The notes beneath the pieces were generated by a model. That model ran no database searches, was not told the origin of the DNA, and saw only the letters and a list, made by a program, of their open reading frames with translations. Position numbers and translations under genes: made by a program. Shown piece after piece: positions 30,969 to 40,797 of a stretch of 64,000 nt of DNA (its first letter is position 1; every line of letters begins with the position of its first letter). The stretch is from Butyrivibrio hungatei NK4A153 (lineage in GTDB: Bacteria; Bacillota; Clostridia; Lachnospirales; Lachnospiraceae), in the NCBI RefSeq assembly GCF_000424465.1, contig NZ_KE384194.1:15145-79144 (forward strand), in the 5' to 3' direction.

Positions 30969-31897
30969 TATACTATGTTTCCTTTATTGTCCATGAGAAT
31001 CCAGCCCTTCCAATAGTCATGCATGGTATCAGGATCTATCGGCTGATTGTTCCTCATCTTGTATGTCCTGATGACCTCGTGATCCGGTCTCTTGTTGAGT
31101 CTTGCGCCCCAGAAGCTGAATGTGGAATTGGCGCAGATATTGCCTCTGCAGTGGCTCATGAGCATGAGATCCTGTATGCTGTCTTTGCCGTTGTTCCATT
31201 CAACGATCGTATATCTGGAGATATCGCCATAGTGCTCTCTCGCGTAATCGTGATCGCTTGTAAAGATATAGAAATGCGTCTCAGGATCTTTTTTCAAAAA
31301 ATAATCCATCGCATTCTTGTAGTAATCATCAGAAGCAATATTTCCGAGAATATTTACATTTGCCGGATCGAGATAATCTCCCCTTCTCAAATGTACACTG
31401 ACAGAAGGAAATCTTTCCATCTTCTCAGAGATGATCCTGTTTCTCATTGCGAGATCCGAATCTCTGTGAGGAGGGAATACAAAGAGTTCCCTGAGTTCAT
31501 CCATAATATCTTCATAGTATTTCTGACATAAGAAATAACCTGTAATATACTTATCTTCAAACTCAAATATCTCGGGGTGATACATCTTAGTCTCAACAAA
31601 CACATTTGGATTTGAAGATGCAGTAAGTCCAAGTTTCTTGGTTATTTTCCCTTTGATCGCTGAAAAAAGATTCTGCTTTAAAAATCTGTCTCTCTCTTCA
31701 TCGGTGCAGACTTCAAAAGGAAGATCTTTAAAAAGAGGAAGCTCAAACTCTCTGGGAGCAAGCATCTTCTTCTGTACTTCTTCACTGAACCAGGAAATAT
31801 CCAGCTTAACTTCTTTTCCGAGACTGAGGAGTTTTCTATATAGCGCATATTGCTGCATTTGGTTTCCCAAACCGCCCGCAATCTGAATTATGATCAT
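30968..31897 (-). CDS. GT11 alpha-1,2-fucosyltransferase-like protein
   Basis: 309 residues. Family GT11 motifs are present: IIIQIAGGLGNQMQQYALYR at the start, the GDP-fucose-binding SVHLRRGDYLD (VHxRRGDY) near the middle, and NSTFSFWGARL near the end. GT11 enzymes transfer fucose from GDP-fucose in alpha-1,2 linkage. No GDP-fucose genes are in this window. It is one of three GT11-like genes here. Confidence 0.9.
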   Translation of the reverse strand: MIIIQIAGGLGNQMQQYALYRKLLSLGKEVKLDISWFSEEVQKKMLAPREFELPLFKDLPFEVCTDEERDRFLKQNLFSAIKGKITKKLGLTASSNPNVFVETKMYHPEIFEFEDKYITGYFLCQKYYEDIMDELRELFVFPPHRDSDLAMRNRIISEKMERFPSVSVHLRRGDYLDPANVNILGNIASDDYYKNAMDYFLKKDPETHFYIFTSDHDYAREHYGDISRYTIVEWNNGKDSIQDLMLMSHCRGNICANSTFSFWGARLNKRPDHEVIRTYKMRNNQPIDPDTMHDYWKGWILMDNKGNIV

Positions 31898-33102
31898 TGT
31901 ATTCCTCCTTGTGCCTCTGCTTCTGTATTTTGCTTTTCCATAATACGCATATATGCGTCAACAAGCGCGTTTTCGCTTGCCAGTTTCTGAACGGGAAGGA
32001 CATAGTCCTTGTATGTTCCAAAAAGATCTTTTGCAATTCCCTTACTCTTTACCGAATATCCTATAACAAGTGTGGGAACATTACTACTGTAAGCCGCAAT
32101 TGTACTGTGAGTTCTTGCTCCGACAAAAAAACTGCACTTTGATATATAGCCTTTCAGCTTCTCAGCGGGCATATCATCCAGCATAACAACTCTGCCCGTG
32201 TACTTATGTATATCGTAAAGCTCTTTAAGCGGCTTCCTGTCATCATTGTTTTTCCACACAACATGCGGAATAAGCGCGATGTTCTGATGAGTATTCCTAA
32301 GAATAAACTCAATAAAATTACTGTAGTTCTTCATAGTAATACCCGGTGTTTTTTCAAGATTACGAACCATCGGGCTTAAGTTTATTCCGACCGTATTGCC
32401 CGGAAGAAAACCGTTGATTCCGGGAACCTTCGCTGTATCAAGCCTGAATGCCGGATCTTTTTCAAAAATAAGCTTATCCTTATCAAAACCTGCTTTAACA
32501 AGCGCATCGTAAGTAATGGACTCTCTTGCATAGATCATGTCATAAGCCTTCAGATCCTTAACAAGCTTATTATCCTTAAGGGATTTTGGCTCAATAGAGC
32601 ATCCCCAAAGTATCGTCTCAAATCCTCTTTTAATAAAAACCTTGTGCGCCAATATAAGATCGGGAACCAGGCTCTTATAACAATAATTATCTCCGCCTAT
32701 AGAAATGGCAAGCGGTTTTGCACCTTTCCCTTTATTGGCTTTTCCGACAGCGTTGTCAAACTCTTTAAACGCGTCCTTATATCTGTATCTCAAAAAAGAC
32801 TGCTTATCCCTTGTGACCAGTCTCCACAAATAGTAGATTACATGAGGAATAAAGTGTCTGTCTATATGTCTTTCTTCAACAATAGTACAAAGTCCCTTTT
32901 TTTCAAGAATTCCAAGTGAATATTTTCTGTCCTCCGCGCAGCTGTTGGTTACAACAAAAAGCGGAAGATCCTCCTCAGCCCCGGTCTTCTCTCTCTGCTC
33001 GGCAATATACTTAACTGTAGTATTGGCTATCGCCTCACAACCATGGTTCCCCGAACCTGCGTGCATATATAAAATTATCGGTCTGTTAAAATCAATATTC
33101 AT
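31894..33102 (-). CDS. Polysaccharide pyruvyl transferase family protein
   Basis: 402 residues. The PF04230-type fold starts with MHAGSGNHGCEAIANTTVKY, includes AISIGGDNYCY and ILWGCSIEP, and ends with the conserved FVGARTHSTIAAYSSNVPTLVIGYSVKSKG. Related enzymes (CsaB, WcaK, EpsO) add ketal pyruvate from PEP to surface sugars, giving an acidic group. It overlaps the fucosyltransferase gene by four bases (ATGA). Confidence 0.88.
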   Translation of the reverse strand: MNIDFNRPIILYMHAGSGNHGCEAIANTTVKYIAEQREKTGAEEDLPLFVVTNSCAEDRKYSLGILEKKGLCTIVEERHIDRHFIPHVIYYLWRLVTRDKQSFLRYRYKDAFKEFDNAVGKANKGKGAKPLAISIGGDNYCYKSLVPDLILAHKVFIKRGFETILWGCSIEPKSLKDNKLVKDLKAYDMIYARESITYDALVKAGFDKDKLIFEKDPAFRLDTAKVPGINGFLPGNTVGINLSPMVRNLEKTPGITMKNYSNFIEFILRNTHQNIALIPHVVWKNNDDRKPLKELYDIHKYTGRVVMLDDMPAEKLKGYISKCSFFVGARTHSTIAAYSSNVPTLVIGYSVKSKGIAKDLFGTYKDYVLPVQKLASENALVDAYMRIMEKQNTEAEAQGGIQ

Positions 33103-33108
33103 ATATAT

Positions 33109-34113
33109 TCACCTGTCCTTATATTTTGCATATAGACTCAAATAAAATTTAGGACTAATCTTGAACAAAATAACTTTTATCTTGTGGCCAAAAGACAATG
33201 CGGCAAATGCACCTCTTGTCTTCAAAGCGTACCTGATTCTGTCGCCCGCGGCATTAACCGCTTCCCTTGCAAGGTCATTATCCCTCTCATTCTCAGGAAT
33301 GACAGATACCTTTCCGATAACAAGAAGTGCCGTAAGTATCTGCGAAACAGCAACTTTTACAAAAGAATAAACCGAAATATACTCATGAACTTCTTTAAGC
33401 TTATCCTCAGCAATTTCCCAACATGTAAGCTGATCCAGAAAACTTTCTTTAAAAGCGGTTTTCATGGCTCCGTTCTCGTTATCTGTATATCTGTAATCAT
33501 CAGCTTCCACAGGAACGACCTTTACGCCTTTTTTCTTTCCTTCGGAAAGTGCCACATCAAGTAAAAAAAGCAGGTCTTCTCCGATAGTGAGCCCATCTTT
33601 AAAATGAATGTGTGCCTCGGAAAGTCTTTCACGTAAAAAGAGCTTTCCCCATACATGAGTGTTACTCTCAAGAGTATAGTTTTCAATGTACTGATAACCG
33701 CTTAACACATAAGGCGAATCAAGGTTCTTGCATCCATCCGCCAAAACAGTGTTTTCATCAACGTATTTTAGCATATTTGCGATGCAATACTCAGATATTG
33801 TATCATCTGCGTCAACAAAATACACATATTTTCCCGTTGCCATCTCAAGCCCGATATTTCTTGCTCCCGAAACGCCTCTGTTCTTTATGTGCTTGACCTT
33901 TATCTTATCCTGCCCGTATTCTTCGGCAAGTTCATCTGCAATCTTTGCGCTGTCGTCCTTGGAGCCGTCATCCACAAGAATAATCTCGTAATCACCAATT
34001 TCAATCCCTTTCTGGGTAACACAAGACAAGACGCACTCTCTGAGCGTGCCTTCTGCCTGATATATGGGGATTATGATGCTAACAAGTATTTCTGTGTTCA
34101 AAACTTTCTCCAT
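33109..34113 (-). CDS. GT2-family glycosyltransferase
   Basis: 334 residues. The GT-A domain occupies 1-210: SIIIPIYQAEGTLRECV, EIILVDDGSKDDSAKI, GVSGARNIGLEMATGKYVYFVDADD with the DxD metal site. The C-terminus is helical and probably peripheral to the membrane. The sugar donor cannot be told from sequence. It is six bases upstream of the pyruvyl transferase gene. Confidence 0.92.
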   Translation of the reverse strand: MEKVLNTEILVSIIIPIYQAEGTLRECVLSCVTQKGIEIGDYEIILVDDGSKDDSAKIADELAEEYGQDKIKVKHIKNRGVSGARNIGLEMATGKYVYFVDADDTISEYCIANMLKYVDENTVLADGCKNLDSPYVLSGYQYIENYTLESNTHVWGKLFLRERLSEAHIHFKDGLTIGEDLLFLLDVALSEGKKKGVKVVPVEADDYRYTDNENGAMKTAFKESFLDQLTCWEIAEDKLKEVHEYISVYSFVKVAVSQILTALLVIGKVSVIPENERDNDLAREAVNAAGDRIRYALKTRGAFAALSFGHKIKVILFKISPKFYLSLYAKYKDR

Positions 34114-34135
34114 GGTACTGCGGGTAAAACTATCT

Positions 34136-35638
34136 TTACTTTTTCATTATGGTGTGCGATATTAAATCCCACATAGAATATTCAGGATAATCCGTCCAGC
34201 CATCCCTTTCAACTCCTGTAATGCTGTCAAGTCTAAAGTGGCATGCATATGTATAATAATTTGAATTGTAACCGCGCTTTTCACCGGTTTCAAGATCGAT
34301 AACGCCATCACCGAGAGCAATGTCGGAATCATATGCCATCTCGGTATATTTGCATTTCCACTGCGGTCTGAGTATCGGAACTACTACATCAGTTTCTCCT
34401 GCCTTCGCCTGCTCCTCAAGATAAAGATATCTCTCACTATATTCCCTATAAACTCGCGCAACAAACGCACCCTGCGTGATATAAGTAAACGAAAGCCAGA
34501 TTCCGACAGCAGCGATCACTGAAGTGTATAATCCCTGAAGTAGTTTCTCAAGCTTATCATTCTCAGCAGATACGGTCAGATCGGTCATATTCATCATAAC
34601 AGCAATACCGTTTAACACCGCAATCATAAAGAAGATGCTCGCACCATAGTAAGCTCTAAGCTGCGGTTCATCAGGCACCAGAATAAGAACAACTGCCGAA
34701 GCAAGCGCTATAAAAGCCATGAGTCTCATATACGCTGTAACTTCTTTATATTTTTCTTCAGAAGCACATATACTGCGAATGATGATGATCAAAGCCACAA
34801 ACATAAGTGTAATAACAATATAATGTTCCTTTATATTCACGATCATCTTAAGAAATCTTGCCATAATTCCCAAAAGACCCGTATGTGCTTCTTTTGAAGC
34901 TCCGTCTTCCGCTCTTGAGAAATTTGCGGGATTCAAAAACATTAACATAAATGAGGCAATGCTTCCGGCAAGTCCGCAGATCATCCACGGCTTAACAAAG
35001 GAAAGGCTCCTCTTCTCTCTCCACTTAAGAAAGAGAATCATCAATATAAACAATATAGCTCCGCCCGATGTATTCTCATTACACCAGCCGGCAAGAATTC
35101 CCAATACAGTAACCGAGACGATCACTCCGGGCGTACTCTTTTTTTCAAGATTCATACATTTCCTGAAATATGTGATGAAACCGAGGATTATCGTCGTTGT
35201 GAAGAGGTAATTACACGCTCCGTCCTCCCAGAATACCGTGTTACTGATCGCAGGATCGAATATCCACAAAAAGCTTATTACAAGCGCATATACTCTGATG
35301 TCATACTTCTTCTTCATATCAACATTCGCATATATAAGAAGTGTCTGAATCATAAATACAAGCGCAGAAACTACATTGAACACCCACTTTGTTCTCATGA
35401 ACAAAAAAATTCTGAGTATAAAATGAGCAACGTTTCGTCCGCTATGATCCAGATAATGCATGTATTCAAGCTTAAACAGATCAAAGAAACTATTTGCCAG
35501 TTTCGTTCCGTAATCGTCGCGATCCCAATAAACAAGATCATCCGACATATTAGGAGTCAGAAACGCATAGATAAGCACTGACAAAAAAGCTACAGCCATC
35601 AATATATAAAAAATCTTTTTTCTTAACTTCTCAGACAT
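34136..35638 (-). CDS. DUF6056-like multi-spanning membrane protein
   Basis: 500 residues with about 10-11 membrane segments and an extracytoplasmic C-terminal tail (about 430-500). The first outer loop carries NMSDDLVYWDRDDYG, then HYLDHSGRNVAHF and WEDGACNYLFTT, hallmarks I associate with DUF6056, a GT-C-like fold group. It may be a lipid-linked sugar-dependent transferase or polymerase. It overlaps the Wzy-like gene by 16 bases. Confidence 0.7.
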   Translation of the reverse strand: MSEKLRKKIFYILMAVAFLSVLIYAFLTPNMSDDLVYWDRDDYGTKLANSFFDLFKLEYMHYLDHSGRNVAHFILRIFLFMRTKWVFNVVSALVFMIQTLLIYANVDMKKKYDIRVYALVISFLWIFDPAISNTVFWEDGACNYLFTTTIILGFITYFRKCMNLEKKSTPGVIVSVTVLGILAGWCNENTSGGAILFILMILFLKWREKRSLSFVKPWMICGLAGSIASFMLMFLNPANFSRAEDGASKEAHTGLLGIMARFLKMIVNIKEHYIVITLMFVALIIIIRSICASEEKYKEVTAYMRLMAFIALASAVVLILVPDEPQLRAYYGASIFFMIAVLNGIAVMMNMTDLTVSAENDKLEKLLQGLYTSVIAAVGIWLSFTYITQGAFVARVYREYSERYLYLEEQAKAGETDVVVPILRPQWKCKYTEMAYDSDIALGDGVIDLETGEKRGYNSNYYTYACHFRLDSITGVERDGWTDYPEYSMWDLISHTIMKK

Positions 35639-36807
35639 TCTCCATCCTTTTTTCTATTTACAAACTCCCCGAGATAAACTCCTATTACAGGGAGTATGAA
35701 CAACCTGCCTATATACTCCGATACAAATGTCGCTTCCACAACCGTATAGATTGAAAGCGATAAAATTACGATCAAAGTCCAAACATCTTTTTTCTTATAA
35801 CAAATATATATGATCAGAACAATAAGCGCCGAGATAACAATAGCCGGGATTATCCCGTACCAGTAAAAAATCCTTACCCAGCCCATGTCAAAGGTCTCTT
35901 CGCTATTGCCATCGGAAAAGAGCTTCCAAGTCCATATTGAACCTGCATGTTTCTCAGTTTCCCTGTACAGATCGTGTATTCTGTTATTAAGCTTATCGTC
36001 AATCCATTCGATCAGATCATAATGTTTGTGCTCAAACTCATACCTTGGCACCTTACTTACAACAGCCGACCAAACAGAAAAAGCCACACAAAAGACCGGT
36101 GTCACAAGCGCCGTAAGTACATAAACAATCTTGCACTCTTTGATCTTCTTATAAAATCTTGCCAAAAATCCCACACCGAATGTCAAAACGCTTACAAGCA
36201 TTCCTGTCCTGGTTGCCGAAACCACGCTTGCCATAAAGTTGAGAGCAAATACAAGCAGCCACTCCCTTAACGAAGCAGCTTCGCCGTAAATCCACATCCA
36301 AAGTAACACAAATGCATAAACACTGCCATAGAATGTATTGGCATGACCAAATCCAAACTCATAACGCACTTCTATGTCGCCTCGTCCGTAATCTCTCGGA
36401 GGTGGTGCAACAACTCCCAGTTTCCCGACAACGGATAAAAGTGCTATCAATGCATACCCTGCTACCGATACGTAAAAAATATACTTCATAGCCTTCTTAA
36501 GGTCGATATCTCTTGCAGCCATCATAAATACTGCATATCTAAGCAGGTCATTCTTACCTGAAATCCTGTAACTCACAAAAGTAAACAAGCATACCGCACC
36601 TATTACTATCCATTCTTTTTTGTCATGCTTCATTAAAAGCACAACAATAAGCGTCAAAAGAAAGGTCACACGATACACATAACTCTGGCAATCATGCAAA
36701 GGAATTACAGTCTTTTCCAACAGCATTATACCAAGCTCAATGCTGAGCGCAACGTAAAATAAAACTTCACTAAGTTTAGCCCTTTTTTCTTCACTTAAAA
36801 AGTTCAT
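35623..36807 (-). CDS. O-antigen polymerase-like (Wzy) membrane protein
   Basis: 394 residues with about 10 membrane segments and one large outer loop (about 260-315, with EFEHKHYDLIEWIDDKLNNRIHDLY), the topology of Wzy polymerases. A Tyr/Phe-rich RYEFGFGHANTFYG segment before TM6 resembles the RxxxGxxHPN-type region of related polymerases. Wzy proteins join repeat units on the outer face. Sequence divergence is high in this group, so the call rests mostly on topology and neighbours. Confidence 0.75.
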   Translation of the reverse strand: MNFLSEEKRAKLSEVLFYVALSIELGIMLLEKTVIPLHDCQSYVYRVTFLLTLIVVLLMKHDKKEWIVIGAVCLFTFVSYRISGKNDLLRYAVFMMAARDIDLKKAMKYIFYVSVAGYALIALLSVVGKLGVVAPPPRDYGRGDIEVRYEFGFGHANTFYGSVYAFVLLWMWIYGEAASLREWLLVFALNFMASVVSATRTGMLVSVLTFGVGFLARFYKKIKECKIVYVLTALVTPVFCVAFSVWSAVVSKVPRYEFEHKHYDLIEWIDDKLNNRIHDLYRETEKHAGSIWTWKLFSDGNSEETFDMGWVRIFYWYGIIPAIVISALIVLIIYICYKKKDVWTLIVILSLSIYTVVEATFVSEYIGRLFILPVIGVYLGEFVNRKKDGECLRS

Positions 36808-36812
36808 GTTAT

Positions 36813-37766
36813 CTACCTGCTAAGAATTCTTTTTATCTTGCGAAAAGCTTTTCTCATAAATCTTCCCGCCGTAATATCCAAGTAGTGGTAAAGCTTTGAT
36901 ACGGCTGTGATCTTAGGCATTACAAGATGCCTGTATTCATCCATATGCTCAAGAAGATATGCGGGATAAGTCTCGTCTACCTCGCCTCTTTCAAACTTCG
37001 CTGCTCTGCCGAAAATATCCTGTCCGAGAACCAAGTGATCCATGGTCTCCGCAAGAACCTCTTTGTCATTGTGCTCCTGATGTGCTGCAGCCTTAACCTT
37101 GATTCCTATCCTCTTTGCGGGATTGGTCTCTTTGTAGCCGCCCATATATCCAAAATGCCAGCCGCCGTTCGCAACTCGCACAGACCTTTCGTCCGTTACG
37201 GGAATGATATCACGAAGCCTTACAATGCCTTCTTTAGGTATATTATCAAGTGACGTGATCTTGGTTCCTAGCCACTTTCTGTCTTTTTCAGCTATCTCAG
37301 GAAACTCTCCCGTTATGGACAAAAGCTTTCCCGACTTCTCTTCCATGTTCATGTATACATAGAAGTTTCTCTGAGCCAGATGATAAACCTTGTTCTTGTC
37401 AAAATTAGCAATGATGTTCTCAAGAACGGACGGATTCGGAATCTCATCGACATCTCCGAAGATAAGCACATCGTCTGCCGTCGCGCCCACTTCTTCAAGT
37501 CCGCGCTTTAAGCAGTTCTTTTGATAATAATCTCTTTCATGCGTTGAGATATCCATAGGTGTATCATCAACCGTTATATAAACTATCTTGTGAAGATAAT
37601 CCTTAAAAAGCTCTCTGTTCTTATCAAAACAAAGTTCCTTGGGCTCTCCCGAAAAAGTCACCGTAGCTTCTTCAATAATGAATTTATCCACGTACTTATC
37701 GAGAATTCCGAGCCTTAGCTTTAATATATCAAGTTCGTTGAAAAATGGTATTAAATCATAAACCAT
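36813..37766 (-). CDS. GT17-family glycosyltransferase
   Basis: 317 residues. It matches the GT17 family: VYDLIPFFNELDILKLRLGILDKYVDKFIIEEATVTFSG, DVLIFGDVDEIPNP with a DxD site, and NGGWHFGYMGG. The eukaryotic founder is beta-1,4-N-acetylglucosaminyltransferase III; bacterial members occur in surface-glycan loci and their acceptors are unknown. It is 3 bases from the next GT2 gene, in one transcription unit. Confidence 0.88.
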   Translation of the reverse strand: MVYDLIPFFNELDILKLRLGILDKYVDKFIIEEATVTFSGEPKELCFDKNRELFKDYLHKIVYITVDDTPMDISTHERDYYQKNCLKRGLEEVGATADDVLIFGDVDEIPNPSVLENIIANFDKNKVYHLAQRNFYVYMNMEEKSGKLLSITGEFPEIAEKDRKWLGTKITSLDNIPKEGIVRLRDIIPVTDERSVRVANGGWHFGYMGGYKETNPAKRIGIKVKAAAHQEHNDKEVLAETMDHLVLGQDIFGRAAKFERGEVDETYPAYLLEHMDEYRHLVMPKITAVSKLYHYLDITAGRFMRKAFRKIKRILSR

Positions 37767-37769
37767 CTG

Positions 37770-38810
37770 TTATCTCCTACCTACAATCCTCTTGATCGCA
37801 GTCTTAACAGTACTGACAAAAGCTTCTCTGTACAGATTTTTTCCGCCGTTTACAGTCATAAGACCGTGAACGTATATGTCCTCTTCGGGCGCAAAGCACG
37901 GAAGATCCGTCTCAAAATACTTTTTGTAAAAATCATCTGAAAACAATTCCGAAAGCTTTCTCTTCTTCTGCCCATAGGACAATCCTGAGTAAACAATCTT
38001 TGCCACCGCAATGGCACAGGTAAGGGATTTTCTCTTATCAAGAACATCAAAGAGATCTGTAAGCCCCCATTTATCGCCCATTCTGTCGATTTCTCCCCAA
38101 ACGATCTTCTGGTTATCAAGAAAAGCTTTGTTATAACTCGCAGTCAGACTCTGCTCGTTTCTTCTGTAATAATAAAGAATCTCATCTATGTAGGCTATCC
38201 CGTCGGCTCTGTCGACATACTCCGCGGTCTGCAGAAGATCTTCGCCGTAGTTAAGCCCGATTCTCTCAACATCTATAAGCGCAATACTCTTGTGAATACA
38301 CTTTATCCACATGGCATTCAGGTAATCACCCTTTAGTACAAGCTCTTTAAAAGCACGCTTCTCATCTCCGCTGTAGATTTTTCCACTTGTAAAAGAAAAA
38401 TCTTTAAGCCTTGTATTATCGCCGTCAAGCTCTGTCGCATTGAAAAAAATCAGCTCGGGAGCATTTCCTTTTTTCTCATAATCCCTGATAAGACCTGCGA
38501 GCTTTGACAACATTCCCGGAACAAGCTTATCATCCGCATCGAGTGCAAGAATATAGTCGCCTTTGCTGACCTTTATTCCCTCCTGCCTTGCCTGATAAAG
38601 CCCTATCTTTCCTTTGTGGATGACGGAAACATTATCGCTCGCAGCGGCATATTCATCGCATATCGCAGGAGTTTTGTCACTCGAACCGTTCTCGGAAAGA
38701 ATGATCTCAAACATATCCTCGCTATTTACTTTTTGTGCAAGCGCAGAATCAACCGCCTCGCGGATATACTTCTCACCGTTGCACACGGGAACTATGATTG
38801 AAAAGATCAT
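37770..38810 (-). CDS. GT2-family glycosyltransferase
   Basis: 346 residues. The GT-A domain is clear: FSIIVPVCNGEKYIREAVDSAL, FEIILSENGSSDKTPAICDEY, GLYQARQEGIKVSKGDYILALDADD. The helical C-terminal part ends basic (AIKRIVGRR). The start overlaps the end of the DUF5672 gene by four bases. Substrates are not predictable. Confidence 0.92.
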   Translation of the reverse strand: MIFSIIVPVCNGEKYIREAVDSALAQKVNSEDMFEIILSENGSSDKTPAICDEYAAASDNVSVIHKGKIGLYQARQEGIKVSKGDYILALDADDKLVPGMLSKLAGLIRDYEKKGNAPELIFFNATELDGDNTRLKDFSFTSGKIYSGDEKRAFKELVLKGDYLNAMWIKCIHKSIALIDVERIGLNYGEDLLQTAEYVDRADGIAYIDEILYYYRRNEQSLTASYNKAFLDNQKIVWGEIDRMGDKWGLTDLFDVLDKRKSLTCAIAVAKIVYSGLSYGQKKRKLSELFSDDFYKKYFETDLPCFAPEEDIYVHGLMTVNGGKNLYREAFVSTVKTAIKRIVGRR

Positions 38811-39568
38811 GTAATGTTATGCTCCTCTTTCCACTTTTTGGTCTTTCTCCAAAACAGGAACGGTCTGACAGCCATCTTAAAGCGCTTCTTCGGGCTGTAA
38901 AATCTGGGATAATCCGCATTTTCTCCCCACCACTTGTGGAAGACAAACGGCTCTATGCCCTTATTCTCAGATAGCGGATGCTCTCTTCCGAATGTAAGTG
39001 CAAGTTCAAAAGGCGCCCACTTAAAGCCCTTTTCTTCCATTGCATTCTTGGAATGACAGCAGATAAAAATATCTTCGTTGTAAAATCCGTCGTCAACCCT
39101 CTCCCACTTAAGGTTGTACTTGGAAGGAAACTCCAAAAGTCTCTTAGACCTTATGGACACGCTGTTTCCGACTCTGCATATCGTGCCCTTGCTGTCCCTG
39201 TAAGCGTAATCATTCTTGGGAAGCGGCCAGGGAGAGCCGATGTAGTCGTACTCAAGAAACTCATCATTCCAGTTCTCGGGATGAATAACAAATCCGTCCG
39301 CATGAACAAGCAGCACAAAATCTGTATTTATATGGTCTTTAAGTTCATAGACCATTTTGTAATTGAATTTATCGATACTGTCGAGCTTTGAAGTATAGCT
39401 GAATCTGATATTCTTTGGCAGATAAAAAGGCTTTTTATCCGATACCAGAACAACGTCACCAAACTCGATTTCCCTCATGCTGTATTTAAGCGCCTGCACA
39501 GTCTCATAGACGTTGACACTCGTCATTGCGCAGAGCGTAACCTGAGGGAGCTTAATCTTTTTTCCCAT
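38807..39568 (-). CDS. DUF5672-family putative glycosyltransferase
   Basis: 253 residues from ATG 39568, chosen because AGAGG lies six bases upstream and the first beta strand (LPQVTLCAMTSVNVYETVQAL) follows directly; an upstream GTG frame has no site. DUF5672 features: LVHADGFVIHPENWNDEFLEYDYIGSPWP and ERVDDGFYNEDIFICCHSKN, probably holding the metal-binding Asp residues of a GT-A-like fold. The C-terminus is basic and amphipathic. Confidence 0.8.
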   Translation of the reverse strand: MGKKIKLPQVTLCAMTSVNVYETVQALKYSMREIEFGDVVLVSDKKPFYLPKNIRFSYTSKLDSIDKFNYKMVYELKDHINTDFVLLVHADGFVIHPENWNDEFLEYDYIGSPWPLPKNDYAYRDSKGTICRVGNSVSIRSKRLLEFPSKYNLKWERVDDGFYNEDIFICCHSKNAMEEKGFKWAPFELALTFGREHPLSENKGIEPFVFHKWWGENADYPRFYSPKKRFKMAVRPFLFWRKTKKWKEEHNIT

Positions 39569-39661
39569 TTTGTTCCTCTGTTTATTTACCGCGATCATTT
39601 CTTTTAACCTGCTTATTGACACATATAATGATGCAACAAAGTTATTTATGATCCGGTTAAT

Positions 39662-40705
39662 TCAATAACTGAATCTCTTGATTATTCCGACTCTTTTCTC
39701 TAAGCTCCTTACGATTTTCTTCAGGTAAAAGACACCGTACAGGCTCTTCCTTCTGATTATCTGGCAAAAGAGCCTTATCTTGCCGGGCCTTATATTTCTT
39801 CGCGCATAGAGTCTCGATCTCTTTTTATATTCTTCAAGTTCTCTTCGGCACTCGTCAGCCTCAAATATACGGCCTTTTTTGTCCTGATAATGAAGAAAAC
39901 TGTATATATTCTGCTCAGAGGACCAGAAGCCGTCTGAGATATTATGTCTAGCCCAATATTTTGGCGCTATAGCATACTTAAGTTCCGTACTTGAAAGCAC
40001 CGGCATTATGGAAAAAGATGAATTCGACAAGATCAGATATCTCGCATTCTTCAAAGTAACATAATCTTTTCCCATATCGAAATGATGGCATTCGTACTCC
40101 GGAAGCACCTTTCTTGCAGCTTCCTCATCCTCAGTTACCACCATGAATTTCATATCTGGATTTATCTTCTTCATATGCTTTATCGCATTTAAAAAGTATT
40201 TTCTGTCAAGATAGAGCTCGGGATGATTTGTATACTCGCCGCCTCTTATGTTGATGATGCAGAGATCGTCGCTTGTATATTCATATGACTCAGCCTCGGG
40301 CTTAACCTTAAGCCAGTCCTTTATCTTGTCTCTGTATTTTTCAAAATAGCTCTCATCTTGGAGATTTCCGTAGATAAGAGTATTGTCCTCAATCTCAAAA
40401 AGTCTTTTGTCCGCACCGCTTATGTAACACCCGTTACTCATGTCGTGCCTTGAATTGCCCATGTAAAGGCGATCGTCCTGCTCGTTAAAGATTGTGTATT
40501 TATCCCTGTCCTCAGGCGGTATCTCAGTTCCAAGGTCAATGTCCATAAAATACATTCCCTTGTTGGAGTGAAAAACGTTTCCGACCTGTCCGGGATTAAT
40601 GAAACCGAAATCCACACCTTTTTCCTCAGCCATGCACCTTGTCACAACATAGAAAAAGAGCTGATTTCCAAGTCCATATCCTTTTATAAATTCTGTTCCG
40701 ATCAT
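39662..40705 (-). CDS. GT11-like fucosyltransferase, divergent
   Basis: About 347 residues from ATG 40705 (AAGGA before it). It keeps the GT11 frame in altered form: FIKGYGLGNQLFFYVVTRCMAE at the start, CIINIRGGEYTNHPELYL in place of VHxRRGDY, and LILSNSSFSIMPVLSS near the end. The changed donor-site motif (IRGGEY) suggests a different sugar nucleotide or altered specificity. The C-terminal 70 residues are highly basic, fitting peripheral membrane attachment. Confidence 0.78.
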   Translation of the reverse strand: MIGTEFIKGYGLGNQLFFYVVTRCMAEEKGVDFGFINPGQVGNVFHSNKGMYFMDIDLGTEIPPEDRDKYTIFNEQDDRLYMGNSRHDMSNGCYISGADKRLFEIEDNTLIYGNLQDESYFEKYRDKIKDWLKVKPEAESYEYTSDDLCIINIRGGEYTNHPELYLDRKYFLNAIKHMKKINPDMKFMVVTEDEEAARKVLPEYECHHFDMGKDYVTLKNARYLILSNSSFSIMPVLSSTELKYAIAPKYWARHNISDGFWSSEQNIYSFLHYQDKKGRIFEADECRRELEEYKKRSRLYARRNIRPGKIRLFCQIIRRKSLYGVFYLKKIVRSLEKRVGIIKRFSY

Positions 40706-40797
40706 ATTATCTTTTCCTTCTGAGAAGAAAGCATTTCGAGGGCGGTATTGCAAAGCGAATATTCGCCGTTCTGTAAACCGCACATCCCTGCACAGCG